A DNA stretch of 64,000 nucleotides from Pochonia chlamydosporia 170 (GCF_001653235.2 NC_035796.1:2542001-2606000), one strand, 5' to 3'; positions 31,387 through 43,655 are shown, counted from the stretch's first letter. Notes: a model not told the origin generated them from the letters alone. Numbers and translations are program-made.

Positions 31387-33202
31387 ATGGATCCAAATAA
31401 CAGAACCAATGGCCTCCCAATCGCCCAACTAGCCATCATCTGCAAGTTCCCATAATCCATTCACCACCATCATCTCACTAACATGACCCTCAGGCGCAAG
31501 TCGCTTCGGCATGACTCTTTGGATCAACTCCTTTCCCGTCTACCTCGTACGTTATTCCGCTTGGCTCACCAACGCCAGACACAAACTAACGCCAAGCAGC
31601 CCTACTTCCTCACAAAATTCAACATCAAAGACCAAAATGTCGGCTACTGGGTCGGCGTCTGTTCCGCCACCATGTCCATCGTCAGTGGCCTCACAGCGCC
31701 CTTATGGGGACAACAGTCGGATCGTCGTGGCCGCAGACCGGCCTTTGTACTCGCCACTTTCGTCTTTCTCATGTCGGCGCTGGTTTTTGGCTTCGCGCCC
31801 GCCCTGTGGACCGTGTTGCTTGTCATGGGTTTGGTGGGATTTGCTACCGGTGTTACGCCTGTTCTTCAGTACGTTGCAGTGTTGGAGTTGAATCATGTCT
31901 TGATAACAACTCCATCTGTCCAGATTTGAGCATAGGCTAACATTTTGTAGTACAATTGTTGCGGAGCTGGTGCCTCAGAAACAGCTGCAGCCCAGGGCAT
32001 TCAGTCTGATACCGTAAGTATACATACCAACTTGACAGGATCTTCACTGACAGTGTCCGCAGCCTCATGTGGACTATAGGTAGTTTCAACTCTCTGCCTG
32101 GTATGCTCATCTAACCATCAACAGGAAGTATGGTCGGTCCCATCATTGGCGGCTTCACCATCACGAACACACACACCCAAGGGACATCGAGTCAAAAGCG
32201 CAGCATTCTCACAACCTTCCCATTCATACTCCCCAATCTCATCGTATCCATCCCCCTCACGGTATCTCTCATAGCCAGCATCCTATTCCTATGGGTACGA
32301 AACCTACCATCCAACACACGAAACGTACGCCCAACTAACCAACCCAGGAAACCCTTGAAGGAAAACACACAAACGACCCTGGCCTGCAAGCAGGATCAAC
32401 CATCCGCCGCCTCTATTCCCAACTCTTCCACCGCAAACTCTCTAAAGAAGCCCAAAACCACAGCTACCACCCCCTCTCAGCAACCGACACCGAATCATCA
32501 CCACAACCAAACATCGAGCTCAGCCCCCCTCTCGCAACCACATCCCACAGCCTCTTCACCTCCTCCATCTTCACCCGCCAATCCCTCTTAACAATCCTCT
32601 ACATCTGCTTCCTCCAATCCCACAGCAAAATATGCGACGAATTCCTCCCCCTCTACATGCAATCCGACTCCCTCCCCAACACCCCCCTTCCATCCATCCT
32701 CTCCACCGCAGGACTCGGCATGTCCCCCCGCACAACAGCAATATACCTCACAGCTTATGGCTTCGGCGCCATCATCATCCAGATATTCATATACCCCCCC
32801 GTCGCCGCTCTTCTAGGCGTCCTGAACCTCCTTCGCGTCGTTTCACTCGCCTACCCCGTCTTATACTTCTTCACGCCGTACATTTCACGACTCGCAGGGC
32901 CAGGACAGGCCATCCTCCTGGTCGTACTACTGCTGTGTAAAGCATTCTGCGGGATATGTGCGTTTCCAAGCTCGAAGATCGTTTTGTGTAGCGCGGCGCC
33001 TAGTAAGAGCGCGCTGGGGCGGTTGAACGGCGTGAGCGCCAGTACCCAGCAGTTGGTGAGGGCTGTTGTTGCGGTTGTGGTGGGCAAGTTGTTCTCTGTG
33101 GGGTTGGAAGAGAAGATGATTGTGTTGCCGTGGTGGGCTTTGTGTCTGATTAGTGTCGGGGGTGCTATTACGGTGTTTTGGTTGGAGTATGTGGAGGATT
33201 AG
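31387..33202 (+). CDS. MFS transporter, zinc-induced-facilitator-like
   Basis: Seven exons: 31387-31441, 31494-31546, 31600-31868, 31951-32013, 32063-32079, 32125-32294, 32348-33202, about 493 residues. The start MDPNNRTNGLPIAQLAI leads into membrane helix 1 only if a 52 nt GC-AG intron (T|GCAAGT) is removed. Helices 2-4 carry the MFS signature WGQQSDRRGRRP. After exon 4 (TIVAELVPQKQLQPRAFSLIP) a 17 nt micro-exon encodes LMWTI and leads to GSMVGPIIGGF. The middle is a hydrophilic loop; helices 7-12 end at EYVED. The order matches fungal transporters of the YCR023C/ZIF-like type, which export drugs, metals or metabolites; the substrate is unknown. The acceptor of exon 3 could be 3 nt earlier. 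Confidence 0.85.
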
Positions 33203-34320
33203 ACATAACATTGAAGCTTTGTGGGCGAGGGAGGAGAGTTATAAATGTGCTACTGAGTTTTGATGTTTGGTATGATAAGTATAAAAACGAGATAGACCAC
33301 ATAACACTGCAGGTCAGTGCATTATACACAACAGGGACAAAGACATAATCTGAGCATGCCAGCAGCATTCGCTGCCCAATAATCGCTCCATTGCAAAAGC
33401 GGCGAGTCGTCTATAGCTTACAATACAATAAACACATGATCCATCCCATCCCACCAGCCATGCCAAACTCCCCATCGCTCAAAATCGTACAAAAAAGGGG
33501 CATTTACATCATCACCCGCGCATTTCTCCCTTGATATTTCCCCCTAGCCCCCTATCCGCATGCGGTGGCAACCTATGCCAGCCAACCCAAGCTCAACGCA
33601 AGACTCGAAATAACCATCATCGTCATCATCATGGTGAGGTTGTGAAAAATATCGGTTTCCATGTCTTTGGAAAATTGGGTATCAAACGCTAGCTTTGTTT
33701 CAAATGTTTGCTTCCCGAGAACCAAAAAGGAAAAAAAGCCACGAGGCAGGAAATAGGGGGAGAATATAAAACCCGTCCGGGGGGGAAAGACGGGAAAGGA
33801 AATTACACTCTCATCTCATGCTCTTGATAAATATTACTGCTGCGCCGATTGCTCCCTTGGCGGCGACAAAATCTGCCTCCCTGTACATGCCACCTTTGCC
33901 CATGTTTATCTGTTTATCTTCCCTGTCTCCTAAAACGCCTAGCCGTGCTGAAGGACCAAAAAACCAAAGTGAATAGGAAATAGAAGACATTGAAATGAAA
34001 TGAACGAGCTCCAAAGCGCATAACGGGATGATCCGCTAGCAGAGCTCCTGAGAAGGGAGAGGTTACTAAAAATTGTATCAAAATGGTAGAGTGGGACTGA
34101 GTCTATCCGTTCCGTTCCGTGTCTTCGTTTGAGTGGGGGTTACGGTCGTCGTAAAAACGTTCATCGTGTATTTCTGGTTTTGTTTTTTCGTCTTTTTGGG
34201 TGGCGTTGCGCCTTTGTGGTGAATAGGAGTTGTGATTGTTCAAGGCTGCAATTGTCCGAGTTGCAGGAGATTGAGTGCAACCAGGTCAGCCTTGGGCGAC
34301 GACGGTGCAAGTTGAGGTTC
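33203..34320. other. Convergent intergenic region, no gene seen
   Basis: About 1.1 kb between two 3' ends, probably including long 3' UTRs of the C2H2 gene. No coding potential recognised. Confidence 0.45.
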
Positions 34321-35654
34321 CTAGATCATTTGCGCCGTTGGAGCTCCCAGGTTGTGAGTTGCCAGACCATGTCGCAAAGCGTCCTGGAGCTCGGCGATCT
34401 GCGCCATCATGGCAAGCGAATGTTGCGACTGTTGGTCCATTTCGGACTTGAGTTTCTCGTTCTCCTCACGCACACGCTTGATCTCATCGCGAAGCTCGGT
34501 AAGTTCATCTCCCTGTCCACTGGAACGACGCTTGCGCTTCATGCCAGACTTTTCACTCTCGTTGTCGTCGGGTGACGCAACCGAGTCGGCAGGAGGCGTA
34601 GTCCCGTCGCCGTTGGTGTGTACCCGCCGCAAATGCTCATTCAGGTTCTCCTGTCTCGAAAAGCCTTTGCCAGTATGTCGCTTGCAGTTTGGATGAGGGC
34701 AGTTGACGGTATTTTTGGGTCCACCATGTTTGCCATGAACTTCACGCTCGTGTCGCAACAAGCCGCCAGAGTATGTGAAGCCTGGGAGGTTCTCGCATCC
34801 GGGAGCCGGACATCGGTACGGTCGCTCGTGCTTATCCATATGTTTGCTATATAGGATTAGTGCCTCGTACGTATCTTATAGCGGAAAGGCAAAACTCACT
34901 TCCATTCGCACTTGCGCGAAAATGCCCGAATCTCCTCTTTGCAGTCGTCCAAGGCGCAGTGAAACTTGCCGTCGGGTTGCTTGACGACATCTCTATCGGG
35001 CTTGGGGATCGGTTTTACTCGCGATGACGGCGGTGATCCAATACCCGGAGATGGGTCTTTGCTCTCCGACATGGGATCCGGTATTGAGGGTGCATGCAAG
35101 GAAACCTGAATCGGCGAGGGGAAACTGGTTGCGCCAAGGTCCAGCCGTGTAGCGTCCTGCACGCCGGTGCCATCATCCATCATGCCTCGATCATCTCCCA
35201 GCAGTGCGGCATCAGAAGTGTAATGGCTGAGATGCTCGGCGACTTCGGAATCTGTGTACCGTTGGTCGGCGCCATGATCGTGCTCGTCGCCTATCGGCGG
35301 ATAGGCTCCGTCATGAATGAAGGACCTGGGCTCGTAGGCGACACTCATGACTGCGGCGCCTCGATATGACGAAGGGGAAGTCGCTCGAGGGTGCCGCGAC
35401 GAGGCCTTGTGCGGCAAGGGAGGCGGAAGCAGACGACCGCGTGGACCGCGTGGGCCGAGAAGAGAAGGCGCCGATCGCGCGAGATGCCGCGGAGTGTGAG
35501 TGTATTCGTCAGGGCGGATGCGTGGTGTTGTCGCGGTAGGAGTCGTCACCGGTGTCTGGTACAAATTGCCAGCACCCGACGATAGCAGGTCGTGCAGTTC
35601 TCGACGCAACGAATACGCAGTAGCGTCTGTCTGCGTCTGGGGTGTTTTGCTGGC
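34321..35654 (-). CDS. C2H2 zinc-finger transcription factor (5' end unresolved)
   Basis: Exons seen: 35654-34900 and 34846-34321. The 427 codons comprise a disordered Pro/Ser/Arg-rich N-terminal half, then three C2H2-type fingers: FHCALDDC...HMDKH, restored across the intron; CPAPGC...HEREVH; CPHPNC...HLRRVH. A coiled-coil (ELRDEIKRVREENEKLK) closes the protein at about residues 365-395. Basic MKRKRRSS precedes it as a probable nuclear signal. The frame opens after a TTTTTCAG acceptor at 35655, so at least one upstream exon with the start codon must exist, but I cannot place it. The protein is a nuclear regulator; targets unknown. The first internal Met would only be at about residue 103. 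Confidence 0.82.
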
Positions 35655-37845
35655 CTGAAAAATATGGTATGAAGGTGTCAAACCATCAATGTCCGCCTCA
35701 GCGGAAATCCAGAGTCCAGCCAGCTTGAATTTGTAAGGAGGAAGTCACGTGTGTGGTAAGTGGGTCTCTCGACCGATGTACTTCTGCTGCGTGGAAGTAC
35801 GAGAGAGTGACAAGGCAAGTTGAGTCAGACCAGACTTTGACGTGTTTGAGTCGAGTGGCGTTCCAACTGCAGCCTAAAACTTGCAACTGAAAAAAACAAC
35901 GACAGTGATGGCTTGGTTATAAGTAATGGCAGACGTGCTTCACAAATATTATCAACTTGTGTTCTTCGATATCATGAGATGTCTTACTGTATTCCTCCCT
36001 TCGAAAAAAGTCGAAGGGAGGAGAAGATGGGCCGTTATATCCTCATTCTCCTGCTTAGGCAGCACCACAGGATCCTAGAGGTGGATCCATTCATTCCGCC
36101 TTCACGGTTGGCGTGCGTGACACTCATGAAGCATCTCCAAGGTCTGAGTCATTCCGTATTGGCCGAGGAGCTAGCCAAGGCTGATATCCAATACGTACAA
36201 GGGTGGCAAGGCTGCGTGGCCTCGCTCAACGTCGTTTAATAAACTACTCGACGTGTCTCGTCCATACGATTCTGGCCTGCCCTGTTTGAGCCGTCCACTA
36301 GTTTGCCTGGACCTGAACCAACAACCGAGCTGACTCCAAGAGACGACAGCATGAAGTGGCCACGGGAAGCTAGGCACGGTGCATGACTGATAGAATCATC
36401 GTGAGTGGTTTACCAGCCGTTGGGCCGAGGCGGAAAGGCAGACAGGCATCAGGGGCGGCTGTAAGTCCTAGCATCTGGAGCATCCATATCAAACTGGCGA
36501 ACCAGCCAAGTCAGTCAAGAGTTGCACATCTCTCGACCTTTTGTATCGTGAGGCTCGCCATACTGAGGGGAAAGAAGCTCTTACTGGGCCACGTTGTATT
36601 CCAAAGGCGACTGTAGTCCATGTGATGTGTGATGGTGTCAACGTCCGATAGTGGTGTGACATGGTATTGAAGTGGTTTGAAGCCAAGGCTGAGGCTGCTG
36701 AGGTCCTTGTACAATCTATATTGGCTGATGGCGCTGCCTAAAAGACTCGCCGATGACTTTGAATGCATAAAATGTATAAATTTTGAATCATCACAAGCTA
36801 CTCGGATGTTCTGATACTTGGATTTGGCATCTTGTCATGTCGTGCTTTCGTCCGAACTCTGAGGAGTCACTTACACGGTGGTACTACACACGGTAGTCGC
36901 CTTGCGGATGACATGCAGCTTTCCAGATCCTCATTGGATAAGTATTAGGTCAATGATACATTCCCATCTTCATGAAGCCCCAGAATTCCGTGTGTTGGTC
37001 ATCTCGAAGAGGGGATATGGTACCCGTCAGCTGGTGCCGGACGCTCCCAAGGCAGCAAGGACAAGTATATACCAATCAAATGCTCCCCATGCCGTCGGTG
37101 CGATACATCTTGTCATATATTCCTGCCTAATTTATGCGGTCTGAAACACTCCGCATTATTCGAATGGCCAGGGTGTGAAGTTGGGCAACGATGGCATTGT
37201 TTCACGACTACAACACAAGGCGTGGGCTCGGTCTATTTGGGCTTCAGAAACCTTCCCGTTAGTAAGATAGCACGTGTTTATCCTGTGAGTTTATTTTCTC
37301 TCTTTTTTTTCGTTTTCTTCCTTTGTCTTCTTTTGATGCGACATCGCGAGTCTCCGTGGCTGACCGGTGCCGGCCGTGTACCTGATGCCCATCCCGGCGG
37401 TCCTACTGCATGCTCCATTGTCAGTATAGCGTTGGTATTCTAGCATGACTCGAGTACATAAAAACATGAAAACAATAGTCATCCAATATCTTCCAATACA
37501 TAACAGAAATTGCAAAATTGTCGCGTAGTCTGTCGTGCACGACTTGTAGGTGCATATAAGCTCGGCATAAGAAGTGGACCCACCAATCTCCATGTTCGGA
37601 GTTGACAGAACGAACTCTTCGGCTCAAGATCTTATCAGCTCCAAACTTTTCTACCCCATCCATCCATACATCCACCTCATCCATTTTATCAGATCATTTT
37701 GCTGCAACTTGCCAGACGGCGCAACCTCTCTGCCTTGACGTACTACAACAATTGGTATCGGATTCACCGCAGTGACATCTTTGTACAGCTGCTCACGACG
37801 TCAATTGATCCTGCATTGGCCGCACAAGGTCGATCAAGTACGGCC
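35655..37845. other. Intergenic, upstream exon(s) of C2H2 gene likely hidden here
   Basis: About 2.2 kb of spacer holding the promoters of two divergent genes. The missing first exon of the C2H2 gene should be in the left part. Other short frames (36383-36768, 37222-37684) have no recognisable features. Confidence 0.4.
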
Positions 37846-39620
37846 ATGGGCACTGTCGCAGATCCGTCCGCCGATCATGGCGCGGCCATCAACAAAAGAA
37901 GTGAAGATGCCGATGACAACTCGCAGGATATAAGCCGCCAAGAACAAGGCGAGTTGCAGCAGAATGATTTTGATGTTGAGACAGTGGAGCGGGTGTATCG
38001 GTATGTCTTACCCAGTCTTGAACCAGAGACACACACTGACACAGTATAGTAAACTCGACTGGAGGATTATTCCACGTACGTAACTCGGACATATGTCTTC
38101 GTTTGATACTGACGATTTTCAGCATTCTGGCTTCTCTACTTCCTCTGCTCAGCCATTCGGTCCAATATTGGCATCGCGCAGACCATGAACGCATCAGAGA
38201 AGCATGACCTCATGTCGGTTCTCCACCTGACGGCCAAAGATACCTCAACTGCTCTGGCGCTGTTCTACGTCTCCTATGTCATTTTCGACTTCCCGTCCAA
38301 CCTGGTCATGAGCAAGCTTAGTCCACGACTATGGATGGCCCGCATCGTCTTCGCGACCAGTCTCGTCGGCGCGTGCTTTGCAGCTGTTCAGAGCGCATGG
38401 AGCGTGAAACTCTTGCGATTTTTGCTGGGAATGGTGATTGCCGGCATGTGGCCTGGTATGGCTTTCTATCTTACACTATTCTACCCACCCTCTAGAACAG
38501 GGAAAAGAATTGGCATGTATTTCACCGCTTCTCAGGTCTCTGCTGCAGTCGTCGGCCTTGTGTCGGCCGGGTTCCAGCTGATGGATGGCGCTGGTGGACT
38601 GGTTGGATTTCGGTGGATGTTCTTGATTTACGGATTGGTTGGCATTGTTTTGAGCATTTCGCTGCTTTGGTGGCTGCCTGACCGGCCCCTGGCACCGGGA
38701 CAAGTGCGACAGCGATCAAAGTGGTTTGCCTGGCTGCCAAAGACCCCAGAGGCTTTGACCGGCCAAGACGCGGTTGTTCACTACCAGGATTTGCGACGAG
38801 TATACCACTCCAGATCGTGGACAATGAAGGACCTCGGCCTGGTTCTTCTGGACTGGCGACTGTGGCCGCTGACACTCATGTACTTTGGCGTTGTTGGCGT
38901 CGGCATTGGCACGCAATTATACGGATCTGTCATCATCGCAGCGATCCAGCCCCAGGCAAGCGCAATAACAGTTAGTTTGCTGTTTGCGCCGATCTGGATT
39001 GTAAGTCTCTTCACCATCCAGGTTCAAACGACTTGTCCAGCTAATACGAGCAGATGGATCTCATTGCTATCCTTATTGTGACCCCCCTGTCAGACAGATT
39101 CCACAGCCTCCGAGCATTCTTCTTCTCCGGCGCAGTCTGCATCCAAATCGCCGGTCTTCTCACCACCACCTTCGCCCTAAGCAATGGCTGGGCTCGATAC
39201 GGCGGCCTCCTCATGGTTGGCTTCGGCCTCGGCCCCACGGTACCGATCTGCATGGCATGGAGCTCAGAGATCTTCCAGCGTCGACACGGTGAAGTCGGCG
39301 TAGCCGCAGCCACGGCCTTGGTTTCAGGGCTAGGAAACCTAGGCAGCATCATGACCACCTACGCTCTCTACACGGGGTGGCCAGAAGACGCAAAGAAGGG
39401 CCTGCACCAGTTCCGCAAGAGCAACCTGACCATGATCGGAATCCTGTGCCTCAGCATCGCCAGCGCCCTCGTCATGACAGTCTTGCTACGAGTGTTTGGC
39501 AATCCGCCCAGCACAAAGCTGTACGACGACTCTTCCAGCGAGTTTGAAGACGGCGCCGCCAGACGAGAGACGCAGCAGCGCGGGTTCGGCAAGCTGGCGA
39601 AGTGGGCTCGTCGAAATTAG
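37846..39620 (+). CDS. MFS transporter, ACS / Dal5-allantoate permease type
   Basis: Four exons: 37846-38000, 38050-38075, 38123-39000, 39054-39620, 541 residues. Exon 2 is only 26 nt (KLDWRIIP). A hydrophilic N-terminus of about 50 residues precedes helix 1 (FWLLYFLCSAIRSNIGIAQ, the position of the DRTNIGNA motif in relatives). The family fingerprint follows: YVSYVIFDFPSNLVMSK, then LRFLLGMVIAGMWPGMAFYLTLFYPPSRTGKRIGMYFTASQ, with twelve predicted membrane helices. Members carry small organic anions such as allantoate, nicotinate, pantothenate, tartrate or biotin precursors with protons at the plasma membrane. The substrate is not predictable. The start at 37846 is the Met just before the acidic polar tail; an in-frame upstream Met at 37699 is less likely. 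Confidence 0.9.
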
Positions 39621-41373
39621 CCCTATAATACGGGATAATGAGCGGTTTCTTCAACAGCCCCTCATCAGCAGCCCAGCTCAACCTGTTCTGCCTCTTCAAA
39701 CAATTTTCTTTCTGGGCATGTGCCCGGTGAGACGGGAGGAACAGTGACAACGCTCCTACGCTATCACGCCCTTCAAGTCTCACCTTTTTGACATTATATT
39801 TTACTACACCACACTCTGGTGTTACTCTTGTTTTTGCATTTTATGTTACTATGATACCCATCAGCGTTTATACCCGCTGTCAGACGAGTATAATGTGCAT
39901 TTTCTCGACGGCGACAGTGCTTCTACGCCATCGCTGGGACGGCGTGTTTGGACCGAGGTTTGGAACTGGCGACAATGCTGGAGCGCTATCGTCGAGGACC
40001 TCATGGGCGTTTCTTTGGTTGTTTGTTTGTGTTTGGTTGGTTGGTGGAGGGGGGGTGGGGGAGTATGGACAACACGCATTTACGGTATATACGTAAAATA
40101 CGCTTACAATATATACGTAAAATATGCTTACAGAATATTCACTCCCGCTTGGCAGACTATTGAACTAGATTTATGCATTTTACACGTTTGCATGGCCAAA
40201 TAGAAGGATGCTGATGGACGACAGCCACGCAAGGCACATGGGGATGATGGTTTAGTGTTTCCTTGGGTTTCGATGTCTCAACAACAGTACAATTCTGTCG
40301 TGGTTTGGGTGAGTCTGGCCATAGAGAATAACACTGTGTTAGTGATCTTTTCCATCGAACGTGTAATGTTCAGTAATAAGACAGTAGTTCTGGCCATAGA
40401 GAATAACACCGTCTCTAGTGGTTTTGTCCATCTCAGAAGTTGCGCTGTTGGATGCTGAGTTGCCATACAGTAGAACGGGTTCAAAATAATAAGACTGCTA
40501 GTAAATTAACTGCCTAGTACTTAAGTACCTAGGTACAGCCTGTGGGGAAGGTATTTGCGTATATCCAAGTATACACTAACACATCTCAATATATCTCAGC
40601 ACATAACGCGATATAAAACACGATTGCCGTGTTTGAGCCCTTCTGACTCCCTCTGTGGTCCATGTCTGCGTAAGGCGCAAGCGCGCACGAGTGACGTCCC
40701 ACTCTCTGCCGCGTGTCACCGCCACCTCGCCAGTATATCACCAGCGCCTCGCACATCTAGATGTCAAGTATGACGGGGCAAGCTTTAGTCTTGAATACAT
40801 CATTGAACGTACCCTATTGCTGCTACCTAGCTTTATCTACTACTGTTATAGTACCCGTTACAGTCTGTTACTAAAATTGGGCGGGCCGAGGGGCGGGCCG
40901 GCGGCTAATGCAGCTACGCAGATGCATCCGAAAAACGACTTGACCAGAAAGCTCCGCGTTAAGCGTTTTGGTATCACGAGAACCCGAACATGCATGCACT
41001 TGAGTGCTCCGTGATGGTGGAACAAATGCGAGGATTTTGCAGGCAGACAGGCAGACAAACCACAGCCACGACTGTGCAATCAATAATGAGGCCAGGCACC
41101 TTATGCAGTGTTACTCCTGTACCGACCAACATCCAGTCAGCTTGGCCAGGTAGCCGCCCGCTTGAATCAATTTGTTTGAGCCTTGGCCCTCTAACCGACC
41201 GTTCCTCCCTCGCCATGTATGAGGAAACGATTGAGGGGTATGGTATGGCATCCTTATATGCCTCGCCCTCCGCGTCCTTACCATCTGTGCTGCTCATCCT
41301 GAGCCCATCATGACTGGGCGTCTTTGCCATCAAAATCATTCTCCTCTCAGCATCAGCAACCAGACTTGCTCCG
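39621..41373. other. Intergenic region with partial inverted copy of the next gene
   Basis: 1.75 kb. Contains a 24 bp tandem pair (TATATACGTAAAATA(C/T)GCTTACA) at 40084-40132, and an inverted fragment of the FHA-kinase gene at 40313-40460 (listed separately). Nothing else recognised. Confidence 0.6.
40313..40460 (-). pseudogene. Inverted partial duplicate of the FHA-kinase gene
   Basis: On the minus strand, 40460-40354 matches the FHA-kinase exon at 41735-41832: shared CAGCATCCAAC, GGTGTTATTCTCTATGGCCA and GAACATTACACGTTC, with a few substitutions and small indels. A second, shorter copy of the GAAAAGATCAC ... TTATTCTCTATGGCCAGA part lies at 40352-40313. It has no coding role. If transcribed from its own minus strand it would be sense-like; plus-strand transcripts would be antisense to the kinase mRNA. 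Confidence 0.85.
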
Positions 41374-43210
41374 ATGGGTTCGCACATGCAGGTGCAGCCT
41401 CATGCCGAAACCTTGTTCCACTTGGTGCCGACCAACCTGGTCGCCGAGGAGGCACTACAGCATCCTGACAACAGGCGCTTTGTGTCGACTTCCGAAGAAG
41501 GTCGCTTCGGTCTTGAGGTTGGCTTTCATGTGCCGTCCACGGCTCGCGGCCATGTCATTACTAGACTCGGACGAAATGCAGACATAATTCTCCGGTCAAG
41601 TACGCCCAGCAATCCCATGTCGGCGGTCCATGTCGCCTTCGAGTTCCATCCCGCAACAGAACTTGTGCGACTATCAGTCCGATCAAAGCGTCTTGCCTCG
41701 GTGGAATTTGGCATACTACATACCCAAGGCAATGCAGCATCCAACCGCGCTGAGATGGGAAAGATCACCGGAGATGGTGTTATTCTCTATGGCCAGAACT
41801 ACCGCCTTATTATTGAACATTACACGTTCAATTTGGTGTGGAAGCACTTTAGTCAAGACCTCGGAGCCAACACCGAATCCCTCAGGGCCCTTGCCGTCCG
41901 AGGGTACTATACCTCCCTACAACGGGTACAAAACGTCAGATCCCGCGACCGCCCTACAGAATATGATCACTCTGAAGCGCTGTCGTGGCACATTACTAGG
42001 CTGAGTACGACGAAAGATGCCCCTTTACAAGATATCAAGGCACTACGAACAATTCTGGGCAAGGGGTCATTTGGCATGGTCTACGAAGCAGTCGACCGGG
42101 TCACTGGCAATACGTTTGCCGTCAAGGTTGTCTCGCTCGAACGCAACGCCGATGATGCCCAAGCCCAAGCAGCCCGAGCTTGTCTCCACAGAGAAATCAA
42201 AGTCATGCAGCGTTTAAAACATGTCAGTTATTTCACTTTCATTCCCTGCACGCACCGTCTAACGAATTGAGCCTCTTTTTTGACAACCACACATGCAGAA
42301 GCACATTATCGAGTATCTCGGGCACCAACTCCTCGACACCCTCAAGCCAGAGATCTTCATGCCCCGACGCAAGGGAAACCTGAAGTCGCTCGCCGAAGAA
42401 CGCGACCTGCCCATGACGCATCAAGACCTCATCTTCCAAGTTGCGGAACAGATGCTTAGCGCCCTCGACTACTTGGAATGTCAGGGATCTCTAATCCACA
42501 GAGACATAAAGCCAGAGAATATTCTATACTCCCCCGAAGGTGAGAAGAACTATCTTTTCCAGCTGGCTGATTTTGGGCTCGCCAATTACCTTACGTTGGC
42601 CACAACATTTTGTGGTACGGGCCATTATCAAGCTCCAGAGCTATACCCTGGCGTGAGCGGCATCGATGCCCCTCAAAGCCACAAGATGGATGTCTGGTCC
42701 CTCGTTGCAACCCTTGTGGCCGTGCACCCAGCCACGGATTTCCCGCCAAAGACCCCTACTAGTTACGCCGTTATCCTGAGGACACTGGTGCGTTATGCCT
42801 CGGAATCAATATTCGAGCCCATGGGAAGGGAGAATCCGGCACGTCGGGCATCAGCTGCTCAAATGCTCGTCAAGCTCTTTGACGGCAGGGGTCTGACAAC
42901 TCCTCTGTCAAGAGTCCCGCCAATCCCACCACCCGAGAACCAGGTGCCGGCTGCCCACGTTGTGAGCAACCATGGAAGGCCAGGGAGTCGTGACAGGGTT
43001 CATAATACCCGGCAACAGGCAAGGCGCACACCTCGTGTTCAGCCCTTGATCACATATCCGCCGGAACTACGAACAGCCCGAAGAAACCCCCAGCGCGCAC
43101 TACAGCCGAGGCCGAATGGTGTACGAGGCGGCGGAATATCCAAGCGCCAGGGCGAACCCAGACAATCTCAAAGGACACCAGTTTACGATTACCGTATGGA
43201 TCTCAATTAA
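41374..43210 (+). CDS. FHA-domain Ser/Thr protein kinase
   Basis: Two exons, 41374-42222 and 42299-43210, 586 residues. An FHA-type phosphopeptide-binding region covers about residues 55-150 (ITRLGRNADIILRSS, then MSAVHVAFEFHP, where relatives have S-x2-H). The kinase domain covers about 220-500: GKGSFGMVYEA (P-loop, about 229), AVKVV (catalytic Lys), HRDIKPENIL (catalytic loop, about 350), DFGLA (about 373) and GTGHYQAPEL (APE motif). All key catalytic residues are present. The C-terminus (510-586) is a basic Arg/Pro/Gln tail. Arrangement FHA-kinase recalls Cds1/Dun1 checkpoint kinases, but the sequence is of the expanded fungal group with unknown function. The repeat features on both sides (inverted copy upstream, minisatellite downstream) are unusual. 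Confidence 0.9.
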
Positions 43211-43336
43211 TCCCGGCATCTACGACTAAATGCGACCCACCAATGACAACTTAGTTGTGAATAGGTACGTCTAGTATTTCAACTCGTGAACGGTGGTACA
43301 TATTGCACCGTATGCTAACATGTATTACGAGGTATT

Positions 43337-43590
43337 AGCATATGCTTGGATGTAGGCAAATATCGCCGTGTATACCGAGACGTATTTAGATGTGTTTGTG
43401 TATACTTGGATGTAGGCAAATATCGCCGTGTATACCGAGACGTATTTAGATGTGTTTGTGTATACTTGGATGTAGGCAAATATCGCCGTATATACCGAGA
43501 TGTATTTAGATGTGTTTATGTATACTTGGATGTCGGCAAACATCGCTGTATATACCAAGATATATTGAGATATATTAGTGTATACTCAGA
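43337..43590 (+). repeat. Minisatellite, 60 bp unit, about four copies
   Basis: Units start about 43341, 43401, 43461 and 43521. Each contains CTTGGATGTAGGCAAATATC, then CGT-TATACCGAGACGTATTTAG and ATGTGTTTGTGTATA. The first two units are nearly identical, the fourth is the most diverged. The period of 60 is a multiple of three, so both strands stay open without being coding. Confidence 0.95.
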
Positions 43591-43629
43591 TGTGCGCAAG
43601 TACTTTTTACCACGGACTGTAGGAACCTA

Positions 43630-43655
43630 CCCAGGTACCTAGGTAGGTACCTGGG
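43630..43655. repeat. 26 bp perfect palindrome
   Basis: Arms CCCAGGTACCTA and TAGGTACCTGGG with GG between them. A related CCTAGGTAC word recurs near 40528. Lies 45 bp beyond the minisatellite. Confidence 0.9.

Noticed and set aside
35679..35696. ATG followed by GTTTGA (on the minus strand) as first exon of the C2H2 gene
   Set aside because: It would need a 29 nt intron, too short to be spliced, so the true first exon was left unresolved.
43337..43590. CRISPR array
   Set aside because: The 60 bp units are contiguous without unique spacers, and the genome is fungal; it is a minisatellite.
43325..43642. Repetitive 77- to 98-codon frames on both strands in the minisatellite
   Set aside because: They exist only because the 60 bp period is a multiple of three; no start context or biased codon use.
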